Source: Nitrososphaerota archaeon (GTDB lineage: Archaea; Thermoproteota; Nitrososphaeria; Nitrososphaerales; UBA183). Taken from it: a stretch of DNA of 64,000 nucleotides. This document shows, piece after piece, positions 17,147-24,493 of the stretch. The notes beneath the pieces are model-generated. The model was not told where the DNA came from, made no database searches, and worked only from the letters and a program-made list of their open reading frames with translations. The stretch covers positions 2,282 to 66,281 of the forward strand of contig JAFLZE010000001.1 in assembly GCA_029785685.1 (NCBI GenBank). The letters are read 5' to 3'. Position 1 is the first letter of the stretch, and each line of letters opens with the position of its first letter. Both the position numbers and the translations under genes were made by a program.

Positions 17147-19087
17147 GTGGCGCCTAACGGATTAGACCTGGACGCCCCTCTGGAGACGGAGCGCATCTCT
17201 GAGTTCATCAGGAGGACAGTCGCCGGGGCAGGGGCCGAGGGGGCGGTGGTCGGGCTGAGCGGTGGCATAGATAGCGCGGTCGTCGGAGCGCTGTGCGTCA
17301 GGGCACTGGGGAAGGGCAGAGTCTTTGGTCTGCTCTTGCCATCAGACCACACGCCCAAGGAGGATATGAATGACGCTCAATCGCTGGTGAAGTCTTGGGG
17401 AATAAGGTCGGCGATTGTTAGAATATCCCCTATCCTCGATTCGCTCTTGTCTGTTCTGGGGAACGAAAAAGTCCGGATGCCGTACGCCAATCTCCAGGCG
17501 CGGATAAGAATGAGCATCCTCTATTTCTACGCGAACAAGATGAATTACTTGGTTGCAGGGACTGGCGATCGGAGTGAGAACCTGCTGGGCTATTTCTGTT
17601 ACGACGAGAAGACGCGCGTCGTAACCAAGCAAGGTCCGAAGGGAATCGGTGAACTCAAGACAGACGATGTCGTGTTTTCATTCGACCCCACTACCAAGAA
17701 AGTCAAGGAATCGAAGGTCGATGGTGTTTTCGTCTTCGATTACAATGGAGAGATGGTTAACTTCAGGTCTAGAAATGCAGACATCATGGTTACCCCGAAC
17801 CATCGGATGCTTGTTGTTTCATCATCCACCGGAGACTATCAATATGCAAAGCCGGTCTTTCGACCAGCGCAGGAATGTCTACGGCGCAAGTATACGGTTG
17901 TTCCGATACCCGCAGGCTGGGACGGAGTGGGAGATCTTCCCGCGGAGTTCCAGGTTACTTTCAGCCAAAAACATGTTGTTCGGGCGATTTCAGTTCGTAT
18001 GGAGGATCTGCTCTTTGTCTTCGGGTTGTTCATCGGGGATGGTTGTGCTGTAAAGGGAACGACAGTAGTCCCTGCGAGGTCCGGCTTGACAAGAGGCGAA
18101 TATCAGGCGCAGGTTCGAGACACCAAAGGAAGATTCCTCGCTCTTTCACCACAAGTCTCCAGGCCCAGGATGAGGGCATATGATACGTACGAGACCGACT
18201 TCGCGCTCCCGAATTATACCAAAGACGATGCCCGCCAACGACTCATCCGAATCCTCGAGAAGTACGAGATCAGCTACTCCTTGACGAGAGATTTGGTGAG
18301 AATCCCGTCTAAAGGGTTGTTTGACCTGTTCAGTCAGTGCGGATTCGGCGCTCGTCAGAAGCACATCCCCCCATGGATACTTGAGTACCCCTCAAACTAT
18401 CTGACCTTCCTGCTTCACGGCCTAAGGGCTAGCGATGGCAGCAAGGGGAAGGGGGAGGTCTATTGCACAAGCTCATCCCGCTTGAAGGACGATTTTGTTC
18501 AGTTGTGCGTGAAAATCGGAAGGATGCCCAAAGTCCGAACTAGAGCCCCGAGGACATCAAGGCTGAAGAGTGGCAAAATCATCAGGTCCTCGGAATCCTA
18601 CGAAATCATCTATGCCCGCAAGGTGAAGAGGGGCCGCACGATTCGGAATTCCAATGCGAAGAAGGTTCACTACGAGGGCAAAGTATGGTGTCCGTCAGTC
18701 CCTCCGTTTGAGAACATGCTCGTTGAGCGAAATGGCAACTACGTGTTCTGCGGCAATACCAAGTTCGGGGACGGCGGGGCCGACTTCCTCCCTATAGTCC
18801 ACCTCTACAAGACCCAGACCCGCCAGCTCGGGGCCCACCTGGGCCTGCCCAGGCGCGTCGTCGACAAACCGGCTTCCCCCCAGCTCTGGCCGGGCCAGAG
18901 GGCCAGCGACGAGCTCCCGGCCGAATACGACAGGCTGGACGTCGCCCTCCACCGCCTCTTCGACCTGAAGACGGGCGTTGACGAGGCCGCAGCCGACGCA
19001 GGGCTCCCAAGGAGCGCGGTCAGGAAGGCCCTGGAGATGCACCGCAAGTCCGCCCATAAGAGGGCCCTCCCCCCTTCACTGGGATGA
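17147..19087 (+). CDS. nadE: NAD+ synthase (ammonia-dependent), interrupted by an intein
   Basis: The 646-residue precursor splices to about 259 residues, the usual NadE size. Exteins: pyrophosphatase loop GLSGGIDSAVV (residues 36-46), LLPSDHTPKEDM, AGTGDRSENLLGYF, then after the intein TKFGDGGADFLPIVHLYKTQ. It makes NAD from nicotinate adenine dinucleotide, ATP and ammonia; no glutaminase domain is present. The intein sits after Phe150, inside the conserved LLGYF/TKFGDGG segment of the active site. The gene interrupts the usual PIN-rpoE adjacency. Confidence 0.93.
   Translation: MAPNGLDLDAPLETERISEFIRRTVAGAGAEGAVVGLSGGIDSAVVGALCVRALGKGRVFGLLLPSDHTPKEDMNDAQSLVKSWGIRSAIVRISPILDSLLSVLGNEKVRMPYANLQARIRMSILYFYANKMNYLVAGTGDRSENLLGYFCYDEKTRVVTKQGPKGIGELKTDDVVFSFDPTTKKVKESKVDGVFVFDYNGEMVNFRSRNADIMVTPNHRMLVVSSSTGDYQYAKPVFRPAQECLRRKYTVVPIPAGWDGVGDLPAEFQVTFSQKHVVRAISVRMEDLLFVFGLFIGDGCAVKGTTVVPARSGLTRGEYQAQVRDTKGRFLALSPQVSRPRMRAYDTYETDFALPNYTKDDARQRLIRILEKYEISYSLTRDLVRIPSKGLFDLFSQCGFGARQKHIPPWILEYPSNYLTFLLHGLRASDGSKGKGEVYCTSSSRLKDDFVQLCVKIGRMPKVRTRAPRTSRLKSGKIIRSSESYEIIYARKVKRGRTIRNSNAKKVHYEGKVWCPSVPPFENMLVERNGNYVFCGNTKFGDGGADFLPIVHLYKTQTRQLGAHLGLPRRVVDKPASPQLWPGQRASDELPAEYDRLDVALHRLFDLKTGVDEAAADAGLPRSAVRKALEMHRKSAHKRALPPSLG
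17597..18757 (+). other. Intein in NadE (387 residues, LAGLIDADG type)
   Basis: It starts with Cys (CYDEKTRVVTK) and ends FCGN with Thr at +1. Block B is VTPNHRML. LAGLIDADG helices are LFVFGLFIGDGCA and LLHGLRASDGS. The usual penultimate His is Gly (CGN), a variant seen in some active inteins. Its DNA is visibly richer in A+T than the flanking extein codons, a sign of horizontal arrival. Confidence 0.92.
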
Positions 19088-19115
19088 AGGGGGCGTTCGT
19101 CTCATGTCAGCCAAA

Positions 19116-19124
19116 GATTAAAAT
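19116..19124 (+). promoter_or_regulatory. TATA-like element upstream of rpoE
   Basis: GATTAAAAT is 39 nt or more before the ATG at 19163, leaving a short 5' leader. Confidence 0.45.
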
Positions 19125-19162
19125 CGCTGAGCCGAAGGGGTGCCCAGGTTTCTGGATAATTC

Positions 19163-19747
19163 ATGTTTGAGCTTGTGAACCTCGAAGATGTGGTTAGGGT
19201 GCCTCCGGACCGGTTCGGCTCCCCCCTCGAAAAGGTGGCAATGGACCTGCTGAAGCTGAAGTATGAGAGCACCATCAACCCAGACCACGGGTACCTGGTC
19301 CTGGTCACCAAGGTTGACGTGGACAAAGTGGGGAAGATCATAGCAGGGGACGGCGCGACATACCACAGGGTGAGGTTCGAAGTCCTCTCGTTCTACCCGC
19401 TGAAGCAGGAGATAGTCGAAGGGGAGATAGTCGAGGTGACGGACTTCGGCGCCTTCGTCAGGATAGGGCCGGCTGACGCTCTCCTCCACCTCAGCCAGAT
19501 CATGGACGACTACCTTACCAGCGACGTGAAGTCAGGCATCATCACGGCGTCCCAGAGTAAGAGGACGCTCCGCGTCGGGAGCAAGGTGAGGGTCAGGATC
19601 ACTGCCGTGAGCCTCGGCCATGGCATCTCCATGGGGAAGATAGGGGTGACCTGCAGACAGCCATTCCTGGGAGCGGTGGAGTGGATCGAAGAAGAGGTGG
19701 CCAAGGCCGGCAAGGCGCGCAAGGCAGCTGAGCGGGCGGAGAAGTAG
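19163..19747 (+). CDS. rpoE: DNA-directed RNA polymerase subunit Rpo7 (RpoE)
   Basis: 194 residues. An N-terminal RNP-like domain (MFELVNLEDVVRVPPDRFG) is followed by an S1/OB domain (GEIVEVTDFGAFVRIGPADALLHLSQI). With Rpo4 it forms the polymerase stalk that binds nascent RNA. A Lys/Ala-rich tail of about 20 residues ends the protein. Spt4 follows after 5 nt, as in most archaea. Confidence 0.96.
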   Translation: MFELVNLEDVVRVPPDRFGSPLEKVAMDLLKLKYESTINPDHGYLVLVTKVDVDKVGKIIAGDGATYHRVRFEVLSFYPLKQEIVEGEIVEVTDFGAFVRIGPADALLHLSQIMDDYLTSDVKSGIITASQSKRTLRVGSKVRVRITAVSLGHGISMGKIGVTCRQPFLGAVEWIEEEVAKAGKARKAAERAEK

Positions 19748-19752
19748 GCGCC

Positions 19753-19938
19753 ATGAAAGAACTGGCCTGCCGCAAGTGCAGGATGCTGACGACCGAGAAG
19801 GCGTGTCCCAACGACGGCTCCACCGAGCTCAGCAACGAGTGGTCGGGGCTCATTGTGATAATCAATGCCGAGAAGTCCCAAGTCGCAAAGACCTTGGGAA
19901 TCACGAGGCCAGGCCGCTATGCCCTCAAGGTAAGCTAG
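19753..19938 (+). CDS. spt4: Transcription elongation factor Spt4
   Basis: 61 residues with a four-Cys zinc site (ACRKCRML and KACPND) and the Spt4 strings SNEWSGLIVIINAEKSQVAK and PGRYALKV. Spt4 pairs with Spt5 to make RNA polymerase processive. It lies between rpoE and the dephospho-CoA kinase gene, its conserved position. Confidence 0.95.
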   Translation: MKELACRKCRMLTTEKACPNDGSTELSNEWSGLIVIINAEKSQVAKTLGITRPGRYALKVS

Positions 19939-19942
19939 GCCC

Positions 19943-20461
19943 TTGGCCAGGGCGTTCAAGCTCCCCGAGACCCTGAGGCCGAGGCTGTCGGAGCCCCTCG
20001 GACATGTGTTTGGCCCTCAGGAGACGGCCGGGAAGGAGTTCATCGGACTTGCCCAGGACGCGTCCATGGTCATCACCGTCGGGGACAAGGTGACAGAAAC
20101 GCTGTATGCCCTCGGCGTGACACCTGCTGTTCACGTGGTCGACGGCGTGGAGCGGAGGTCGAAGAGGGCACCCCCCGAAGTCCCCTATGCAAGACTGGTT
20201 AATGTGAGCAACCCTGCTGGAGGGCTGACCCAGAGCGCCATCGACGGGATGAGGGAGGCGTTTGCTGGGGGCAAGCCGGTCCGGGTGCTGGTCGACGGTG
20301 AGGAGGACCTCATGGCGATGCTCGCCATAGCGATGGCCCCGGTCTCCGCCGTTGTCTTCTATGGGCAGCCCGGAGCCGGGGTGGTAGCCGTCAAGGTCAA
20401 CGGGGTGTCGAAGTCGAGGAACAGGACCATACTGTCAGAGATGGGCATCGAGAGGCTGTAG
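19943..20461 (+). CDS. GTP-dependent dephospho-CoA kinase (DUF359)
   Basis: 172 residues from a TTG start, 4 nt after spt4. DUF359 motifs are visible: VGDKVTETLYALGVTP, VVDGVERR, VSNPAGG, VLVDGEEDLMAMLA and VFYGQPGAGVVAV. The archaeal enzyme phosphorylates dephospho-CoA with GTP in the last step of coenzyme A synthesis. Its place between spt4 and S24e is conserved. Confidence 0.92.
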   Translation: MARAFKLPETLRPRLSEPLGHVFGPQETAGKEFIGLAQDASMVITVGDKVTETLYALGVTPAVHVVDGVERRSKRAPPEVPYARLVNVSNPAGGLTQSAIDGMREAFAGGKPVRVLVDGEEDLMAMLAIAMAPVSAVVFYGQPGAGVVAVKVNGVSKSRNRTILSEMGIERL

Positions 20462-20470
20462 AGGCCTCAA

Positions 20471-20480
20471 CTTAATATCC
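20471..20480 (+). promoter_or_regulatory. TATA box of the S24e-S27ae pair
   Basis: CTTAATATCC is centred 28 nt before the TTG start at 20504, so S24e is probably also read from its own leaderless message. Confidence 0.55.
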
Positions 20481-20503
20481 TCGCGAAATTCGGGTGCTCC
20501 GGT

Positions 20504-20848
20504 TTGCAGGTAGAGAAGAAGTCCCAGTCAAAGGTCCTCGACAGGTCCTACGTAGAGCTGTCGCTGGAGGACAGGGCGGGGAAGATCTCGAGGAAGGAGG
20601 CCATCGCGGCCGTGGCCCAGGAGATGGGTGTCCCTGCGGAGAACGTAGCGATCATCAGGATTGACGGCCAGTCCGGGACGACCAAGCTGCTGGGCAAGTT
20701 CTACGTCTACGGCTCTCCGGAGTCCAAGAAGCGGATCCACCTCCGCTACCTCGACGAGAGGACGCTCTCGAAGGAGGAACGTGAGAAGCTAAAACAGGAG
20801 AGGAAGAAGAAAGCTGCCGCGCCGGCGGCCGCCGGGGCTAAGAAGTAG
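20504..20848 (+). CDS. rps24e: Ribosomal protein S24e
   Basis: 114 residues. S24e features: EISREAIAAVA-like KISRKEAIAAVAQEMGVP, IIRIDGQSGTTKLLGKFYVYGS and YLDERTLSKEEREKLK. It ends in a Lys/Ala-rich tail. It is a small-subunit protein shared by archaea and eukaryotes. The TTG start fits the TATA spacing. Confidence 0.95.
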   Translation: MQVEKKSQSKVLDRSYVELSLEDRAGKISRKEAIAAVAQEMGVPAENVAIIRIDGQSGTTKLLGKFYVYGSPESKKRIHLRYLDERTLSKEEREKLKQERKKKAAAPAAAGAKK

Positions 20849-20850
20849 CC

Positions 20851-21123
20851 ATGTCTAAGCAGCCTGCCCCAGCGCCAGCGCCCGCTCCTGCGCCTGCCGA
20901 GGCCGCGGCGCCAGTCGAGGAGAAGAAGCCAGAGAAGAAGGAGAAGCCGAAGGCCCCGAAGCGGAGGATACAGGTTCACAAGCTCTACAAGGCGGATGAT
21001 GGCTCGCTGACCAGGCTGAGGAAGGAGTGCCCCAGGTGCGGCAGGGGATACTTCATGGCCCAGCACGGCGACCGGCATACCTGCGGCCACTGCGGGTTCA
21101 CGACATACGCCTCGAAGGCATAG
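20851..21123 (+). CDS. rps27ae: Ribosomal protein S27ae with Ala/Pro-rich N-terminal extension
   Basis: 90 residues. The C-terminal 50 carry the S27ae zinc ribbon (CPRCGRGYF, then CGHCGFTTY). The first 35 residues are a low-complexity Pro-Ala stretch and then a Lys/Glu/Pro stretch, an extension compared with the usual protein of about 50-60 residues. In eukaryotes this position is held by ubiquitin; no ubiquitin-like fold is seen here. Confidence 0.93.
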   Translation: MSKQPAPAPAPAPAPAEAAAPVEEKKPEKKEKPKAPKRRIQVHKLYKADDGSLTRLRKECPRCGRGYFMAQHGDRHTCGHCGFTTYASKA

Positions 21124-21194
21124 AGCAGATTCCTCTCGAAATCGCCATCGGTCCACTCTGGCGGCCGTGGATGCACCATCTACGCCCAGAAGGA

Positions 21195-22820
21195 CTAGGC
21201 GTAGGTTGACATCAGCTCTCTGAGCATCTTTGCCATGGCCGGGGTGAGGAAGGGCCTGAATGGCCCGAAGTACTTGGCCCCCCTCGCCTTCGCCACCCGC
21301 GACCTGTCCCCTTCCCTGACATAGGAGTCGAGGAAGGCGACGGCCACCGCCTTCATCGCGTTTTCCCTGTTGGAGAGCTTTGCGGTGTAGTACAGGAACT
21401 CGGCCAAGTCCCAGGCCTGGTCCCCGCCTGGGTATGCCTGCTCCAGGTCCGTGAGATAGAGCCCCTCTCCAGAGACGATGACATTGCTCGGCTTGGCATC
21501 CCCCAGCGCCATCCCCCAGCCGTGGATCCTGGCCATCAGGGCCCCGTAGGAGCCAGCCTGCGGGAGGGGGGCGCCCTCCCCCTTCAGGAAGGCGTTGATC
21601 TCTGACGCTAGCGTCGGGCCCTTGACGAACTCTTTCACGAGGATTCGCTCCGCGGGAGCGACAGCGACGACCGCAGGCACGAGGACCCCCCTGGCCCTCA
21701 GGGTGAGGGTCGCCCCGTATTCGCGGTCCATCCGTGTGAGAGGCCCGGCGCTGAACTTGTTCGCAGCGGATGCCCAGATCCCCAGGAGGGCCCACTTGAG
21801 GGACCTCACGTCGGTGTAGTTCTTGACCACCACTGACCTCTCATCTTCGCCAGCCCTGAAGGTGAGGACCCTCGTGGTGGAGTAGGGCTCCCCGATGTCC
21901 TTCTCCGTGGCAGAGTAGGTGTCGAGCCCCAGCAGGCGAGCCAGTTCCTTCACGAGGAAGGACGCGTCGGGGATTATGGCTCCCTCGTCCAGCCTGAGCA
22001 GCGAGCGTGGAACATCCAGGGGGACGAACCGGGGGGGCGCCTCTCTCATCCGCCTCAGCTTCGACAGCGCCTCCCTGCTGAACACAGAGGGCCCTACCCT
22101 GCCGGCGTAGCCATGGACAGCGTACTGGGCCACCCCCCTCGCGGTGACGGAGAAGAGCGACTGCACCCTGGTGAACGCGTCTCCTTTCAGCTTCTCGGGG
22201 ACGAGCCTCACGCCGTCGGGGCCGGCGATGAGGAACCCCCGCGGCTGGAGCGCCTCGGCGGCGGCACGGAACCCGGCCACTGACTCCGCCCGGTTAGCGT
22301 CCCCCAGCCTCGAGGTGTAGGTATGGACATAGCTGTAGAGTGCAGGGGGGTAGATGGCTGCGCGCCTGTGGAGCTTGTCGAAGAGGAAGTAGTCGTAGGG
22401 GACCATCAGGCGGCTCCCGAACTCCCCGTAGTCTGAGGAGAGGTCGAGGAGGGCCTCGACTATCACCCTTTTCTTGTACTCGTGCTCGACCGTCCGGAAC
22501 AGCTCCGGGTTGGATAGCGGCTCGTAGGCGTTGAGCAGCCTCCCCACTACGAACTCCCCGAGGTAGGACGACCGGGCATCCTGGACCAGCATGTCTTCGT
22601 CTACGATGAGCGCTGACGCCTCGACCGGGTCGCTAACGTATCTGTACCGCACCCCCTCCCTGAAGCGCTTCGACACGATGATGATGTCGTAGTCTGAGTC
22701 GGGCCTGGCGTACCCAGCGACCTTTGAGCCGTAGGCCGCGACCCCTGAAGTCTTTGAAGGGTCCACCAGCGCAGCCGCGAGCCTCTCCACGGTGGCCCGC
22801 TCCTCCGCTGTCAGCCTCAA
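21195..22820 (-). CDS. Nucleotidyltransferase - Bud32/RIO-like kinase fusion protein
   Basis: 541 residues. The N-terminal minimal nucleotidyltransferase motif is GSKVAGYARPDSDYDIIIV (residues 31-49, GS followed by DxD). The middle part (about 100-300) is unassigned. The C-terminal kinase-like domain has a Lys strand (RSVVVKNYTD), a catalytic loop LGDAKPSNVIV and a metal-binding TDLEQA in place of DFG. The catalytic loop resembles Bud32/RIO and aminoglycoside kinases. Archaeal S27ae genes are often followed by Bud32 (KEOPS), but here this fusion lies on the other strand. Its substrate is unknown. It overlaps the upstream HExxH gene by 4 nt. Confidence 0.7.
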   Translation of the reverse strand: MRLTAEERATVERLAAALVDPSKTSGVAAYGSKVAGYARPDSDYDIIIVSKRFREGVRYRYVSDPVEASALIVDEDMLVQDARSSYLGEFVVGRLLNAYEPLSNPELFRTVEHEYKKRVIVEALLDLSSDYGEFGSRLMVPYDYFLFDKLHRRAAIYPPALYSYVHTYTSRLGDANRAESVAGFRAAAEALQPRGFLIAGPDGVRLVPEKLKGDAFTRVQSLFSVTARGVAQYAVHGYAGRVGPSVFSREALSKLRRMREAPPRFVPLDVPRSLLRLDEGAIIPDASFLVKELARLLGLDTYSATEKDIGEPYSTTRVLTFRAGEDERSVVVKNYTDVRSLKWALLGIWASAANKFSAGPLTRMDREYGATLTLRARGVLVPAVVAVAPAERILVKEFVKGPTLASEINAFLKGEGAPLPQAGSYGALMARIHGWGMALGDAKPSNVIVSGEGLYLTDLEQAYPGGDQAWDLAEFLYYTAKLSNRENAMKAVAVAFLDSYVREGDRSRVAKARGAKYFGPFRPFLTPAMAKMLRELMSTYA

Positions 22821-23503
22821 GGGCTGGCCTTCTTTTTGAGCTCGGCCACCTTCGCCAGGACTGCCGGGTCGAACCTCGTGGCCGCCACAGCCTCCATCGA
22901 GAGGCTGACCCTGTTCTCTTCCGGCCCTACCAGGCGGACGGGGAGGTTCTTCGCTATCCAGGCAGCCCCCACCTTCTTGTTGAGGGCTTCGTCAGACAGC
23001 TCGTTCTTGAACTTCCGACTGACCAACGAGACGAGGGCCTTGTCGGCGAAGATCAGTTTGGGCGGGACCACCCGCTCTGCGTCGGCGAAAGCCGCCTCGT
23101 ACAGGGTGGTAGCAGTTTCGTCGCTGGTGACGTTGGTAGTGCTAAGCTTCCGGACTAGGTCGACGTAGTGGGTGAACTCGTGGGCGGCGACCGCGTCCAT
23201 GGTCCCCTTGGTCCCGAAGGCGATGAGGGCGGCGGTGAACTGCACCAGGATCAGGACGCTCCCGTTCACGGCGGCGGGGACCACCCTGGCGAAGAGCACC
23301 CCCATCTGGCCGTACTCGCTCCCTGACTTCGAGACGGGGAGCGTCGGCTCTACGTAGTAGGGAGGGTAGCGGAGGCCGCTGGCTTTCTCGACCCGCTCCA
23401 CCGCTGCCTGGAGGTACTTCATCCTCAGCCGCACCTTCTTGGCCAGCGCCCTGGGAACCTTCTCCTGAGCCACGGCCTGGTCGAGTAGGATCAGCGGGTC
23501 CAA
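22817..23503 (-). CDS. HExxH-containing protein, putative zinc metallopeptidase
   Basis: 228 residues, unrecognised apart from H108-E-F-T-H112 (VAAHEFTHYVDLV), the signature of zinc peptidases. No signal peptide is present; a moderately hydrophobic stretch (NGSVLILVQFTAALIAFG) precedes the motif. The C-terminal part is Lys-rich. Translational coupling (ATGA overlap) with the nucleotidyltransferase-kinase gene suggests joint function. Activity is inferred from the motif only. Confidence 0.55.
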   Translation of the reverse strand: MDPLILLDQAVAQEKVPRALAKKVRLRMKYLQAAVERVEKASGLRYPPYYVEPTLPVSKSGSEYGQMGVLFARVVPAAVNGSVLILVQFTAALIAFGTKGTMDAVAAHEFTHYVDLVRKLSTTNVTSDETATTLYEAAFADAERVVPPKLIFADKALVSLVSRKFKNELSDEALNKKVGAAWIAKNLPVRLVGPEENRVSLSMEAVAATRFDPAVLAKVAELKKKASP

Positions 23504-23543
23504 CTGGGCGCGACCTCGTCCCGGTGCATATGAACCTTAGGCG

Positions 23544-24002
23544 TCACTCGATGAGCCTGAAGCTGACAGGGGGGTAACGCCTGGAGACCTCCATGAACAC
23601 CTCGGTGTGCATCACCCCGGGTATCTTCCCTATCACGTCGTAGACCGCCCTGTGCAGCTCGTCCAGGGACTTTCCTCTGAGGTTGACGATGACGTCGAAC
23701 CGGCCGGTCACCTCCCTGACGAGCCTGACCCCCTCCGCCTTCTCGACCTCGTTCAGAATCGACTCCCTCAGCTTTGGGTCGATGTTGAGCCCTGCCAGCG
23801 CCCCAGCCTGCATGCCGAGCATGTCCTCGTTCACCTGCACCGTGAACCGTTCTATGACCCCCCTCTTCTGCAGGCGCTTTATCCTGCTGTACAGCACGGA
23901 GAGGTTGATCCCGAGCTCCTTGCTGAGCCGGGGGACGGACACCGACGCGTCTGCATGAAGGGACGAGAGTATCTTCATGTCTAGCTCGTCCAGTCTGGCC
24001 AA
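23544..24002 (-). CDS. Lrp/AsnC-family transcriptional regulator
   Basis: 152 residues. An N-terminal winged HTH (LDELDMKILSSLHADASVSVPRLSKELGINLSVLYSRIKRLQKRGVI region) is followed by a RAM ligand-binding domain (GRFDVIVNLRGKSLDELHRAVYDVIGKIPGV). It is 40 nt upstream-to-downstream from the HExxH gene on the same strand. The regulated genes and effector cannot be deduced. Confidence 0.9.
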   Translation of the reverse strand: MARLDELDMKILSSLHADASVSVPRLSKELGINLSVLYSRIKRLQKRGVIERFTVQVNEDMLGMQAGALAGLNIDPKLRESILNEVEKAEGVRLVREVTGRFDVIVNLRGKSLDELHRAVYDVIGKIPGVMHTEVFMEVSRRYPPVSFRLIE

Positions 24003-24099
24003 GTCTGATCCTGAAGGCCCTCTCCGTCCTTCTAGATATTTCTGCTTTTCAGGCTGAGAGTTCGCGAGTTTTGGCAGAAACCTGCTGTGACTTTAGCGT

Positions 24100-24459
24100 C
24101 TAGCTGACCTTCGTGGACTCGTCCACGCGCTTGGCGTTCACCTGGAACGTCTCCTCAGTTATGGTGTTCCCCCTCACCAGCTTGCGCCTCTTGGACCCGT
24201 CTTCTTTCGTCCTGTACCCCACCCCTTTGGTCAAGAGGACGTAGTTTTTCCCCCCGCCCATGGTGTCTGCGCGCATGGGGAACCCTGCCTTGTCGCTCCC
24301 GCCGGTGATCATTATCTTCCCGGTCAGCCCGATGGTGGCCCCGTCCAGGACGTTCCCTATCTTCCTCCCGACCAGGAGCTGGGCTGGGGTGTCTTTGAGT
24401 TCCTGGGCCTCTGACTTGCCGGTCTTGGGGTCCGAGAGGACCAGCTTGAAGCTGACCAT
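24100..24459 (-). CDS. rps6e: Ribosomal protein S6e
   Basis: 119 residues with S6e features: VSDPKTGKSEAQELK-like LVLSDPKTGKSEAQ, LVGRKIGNVLDGATIGLTG, KIMITGGSDKAGFPMR and RRKLVRGNTI. It is the last gene of the L24e-NDK-aIF5B-S6e transcript, 34 nt after aIF5B. Confidence 0.95.
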   Translation of the reverse strand: MVSFKLVLSDPKTGKSEAQELKDTPAQLLVGRKIGNVLDGATIGLTGKIMITGGSDKAGFPMRADTMGGGKNYVLLTKGVGYRTKEDGSKRRKLVRGNTITEETFQVNAKRVDESTKVS

Positions 24460-24493
24460 TGGAATCGGCTCCGACTACAGCGGGTAATTAAGT

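Noticed and set aside
20746..21795. 349-codon minus-strand frame across S24e, S27ae and the kinase fusion
   Set aside because: It crosses three real genes in both orientations and its translation is low-complexity Gly/Arg/Leu.
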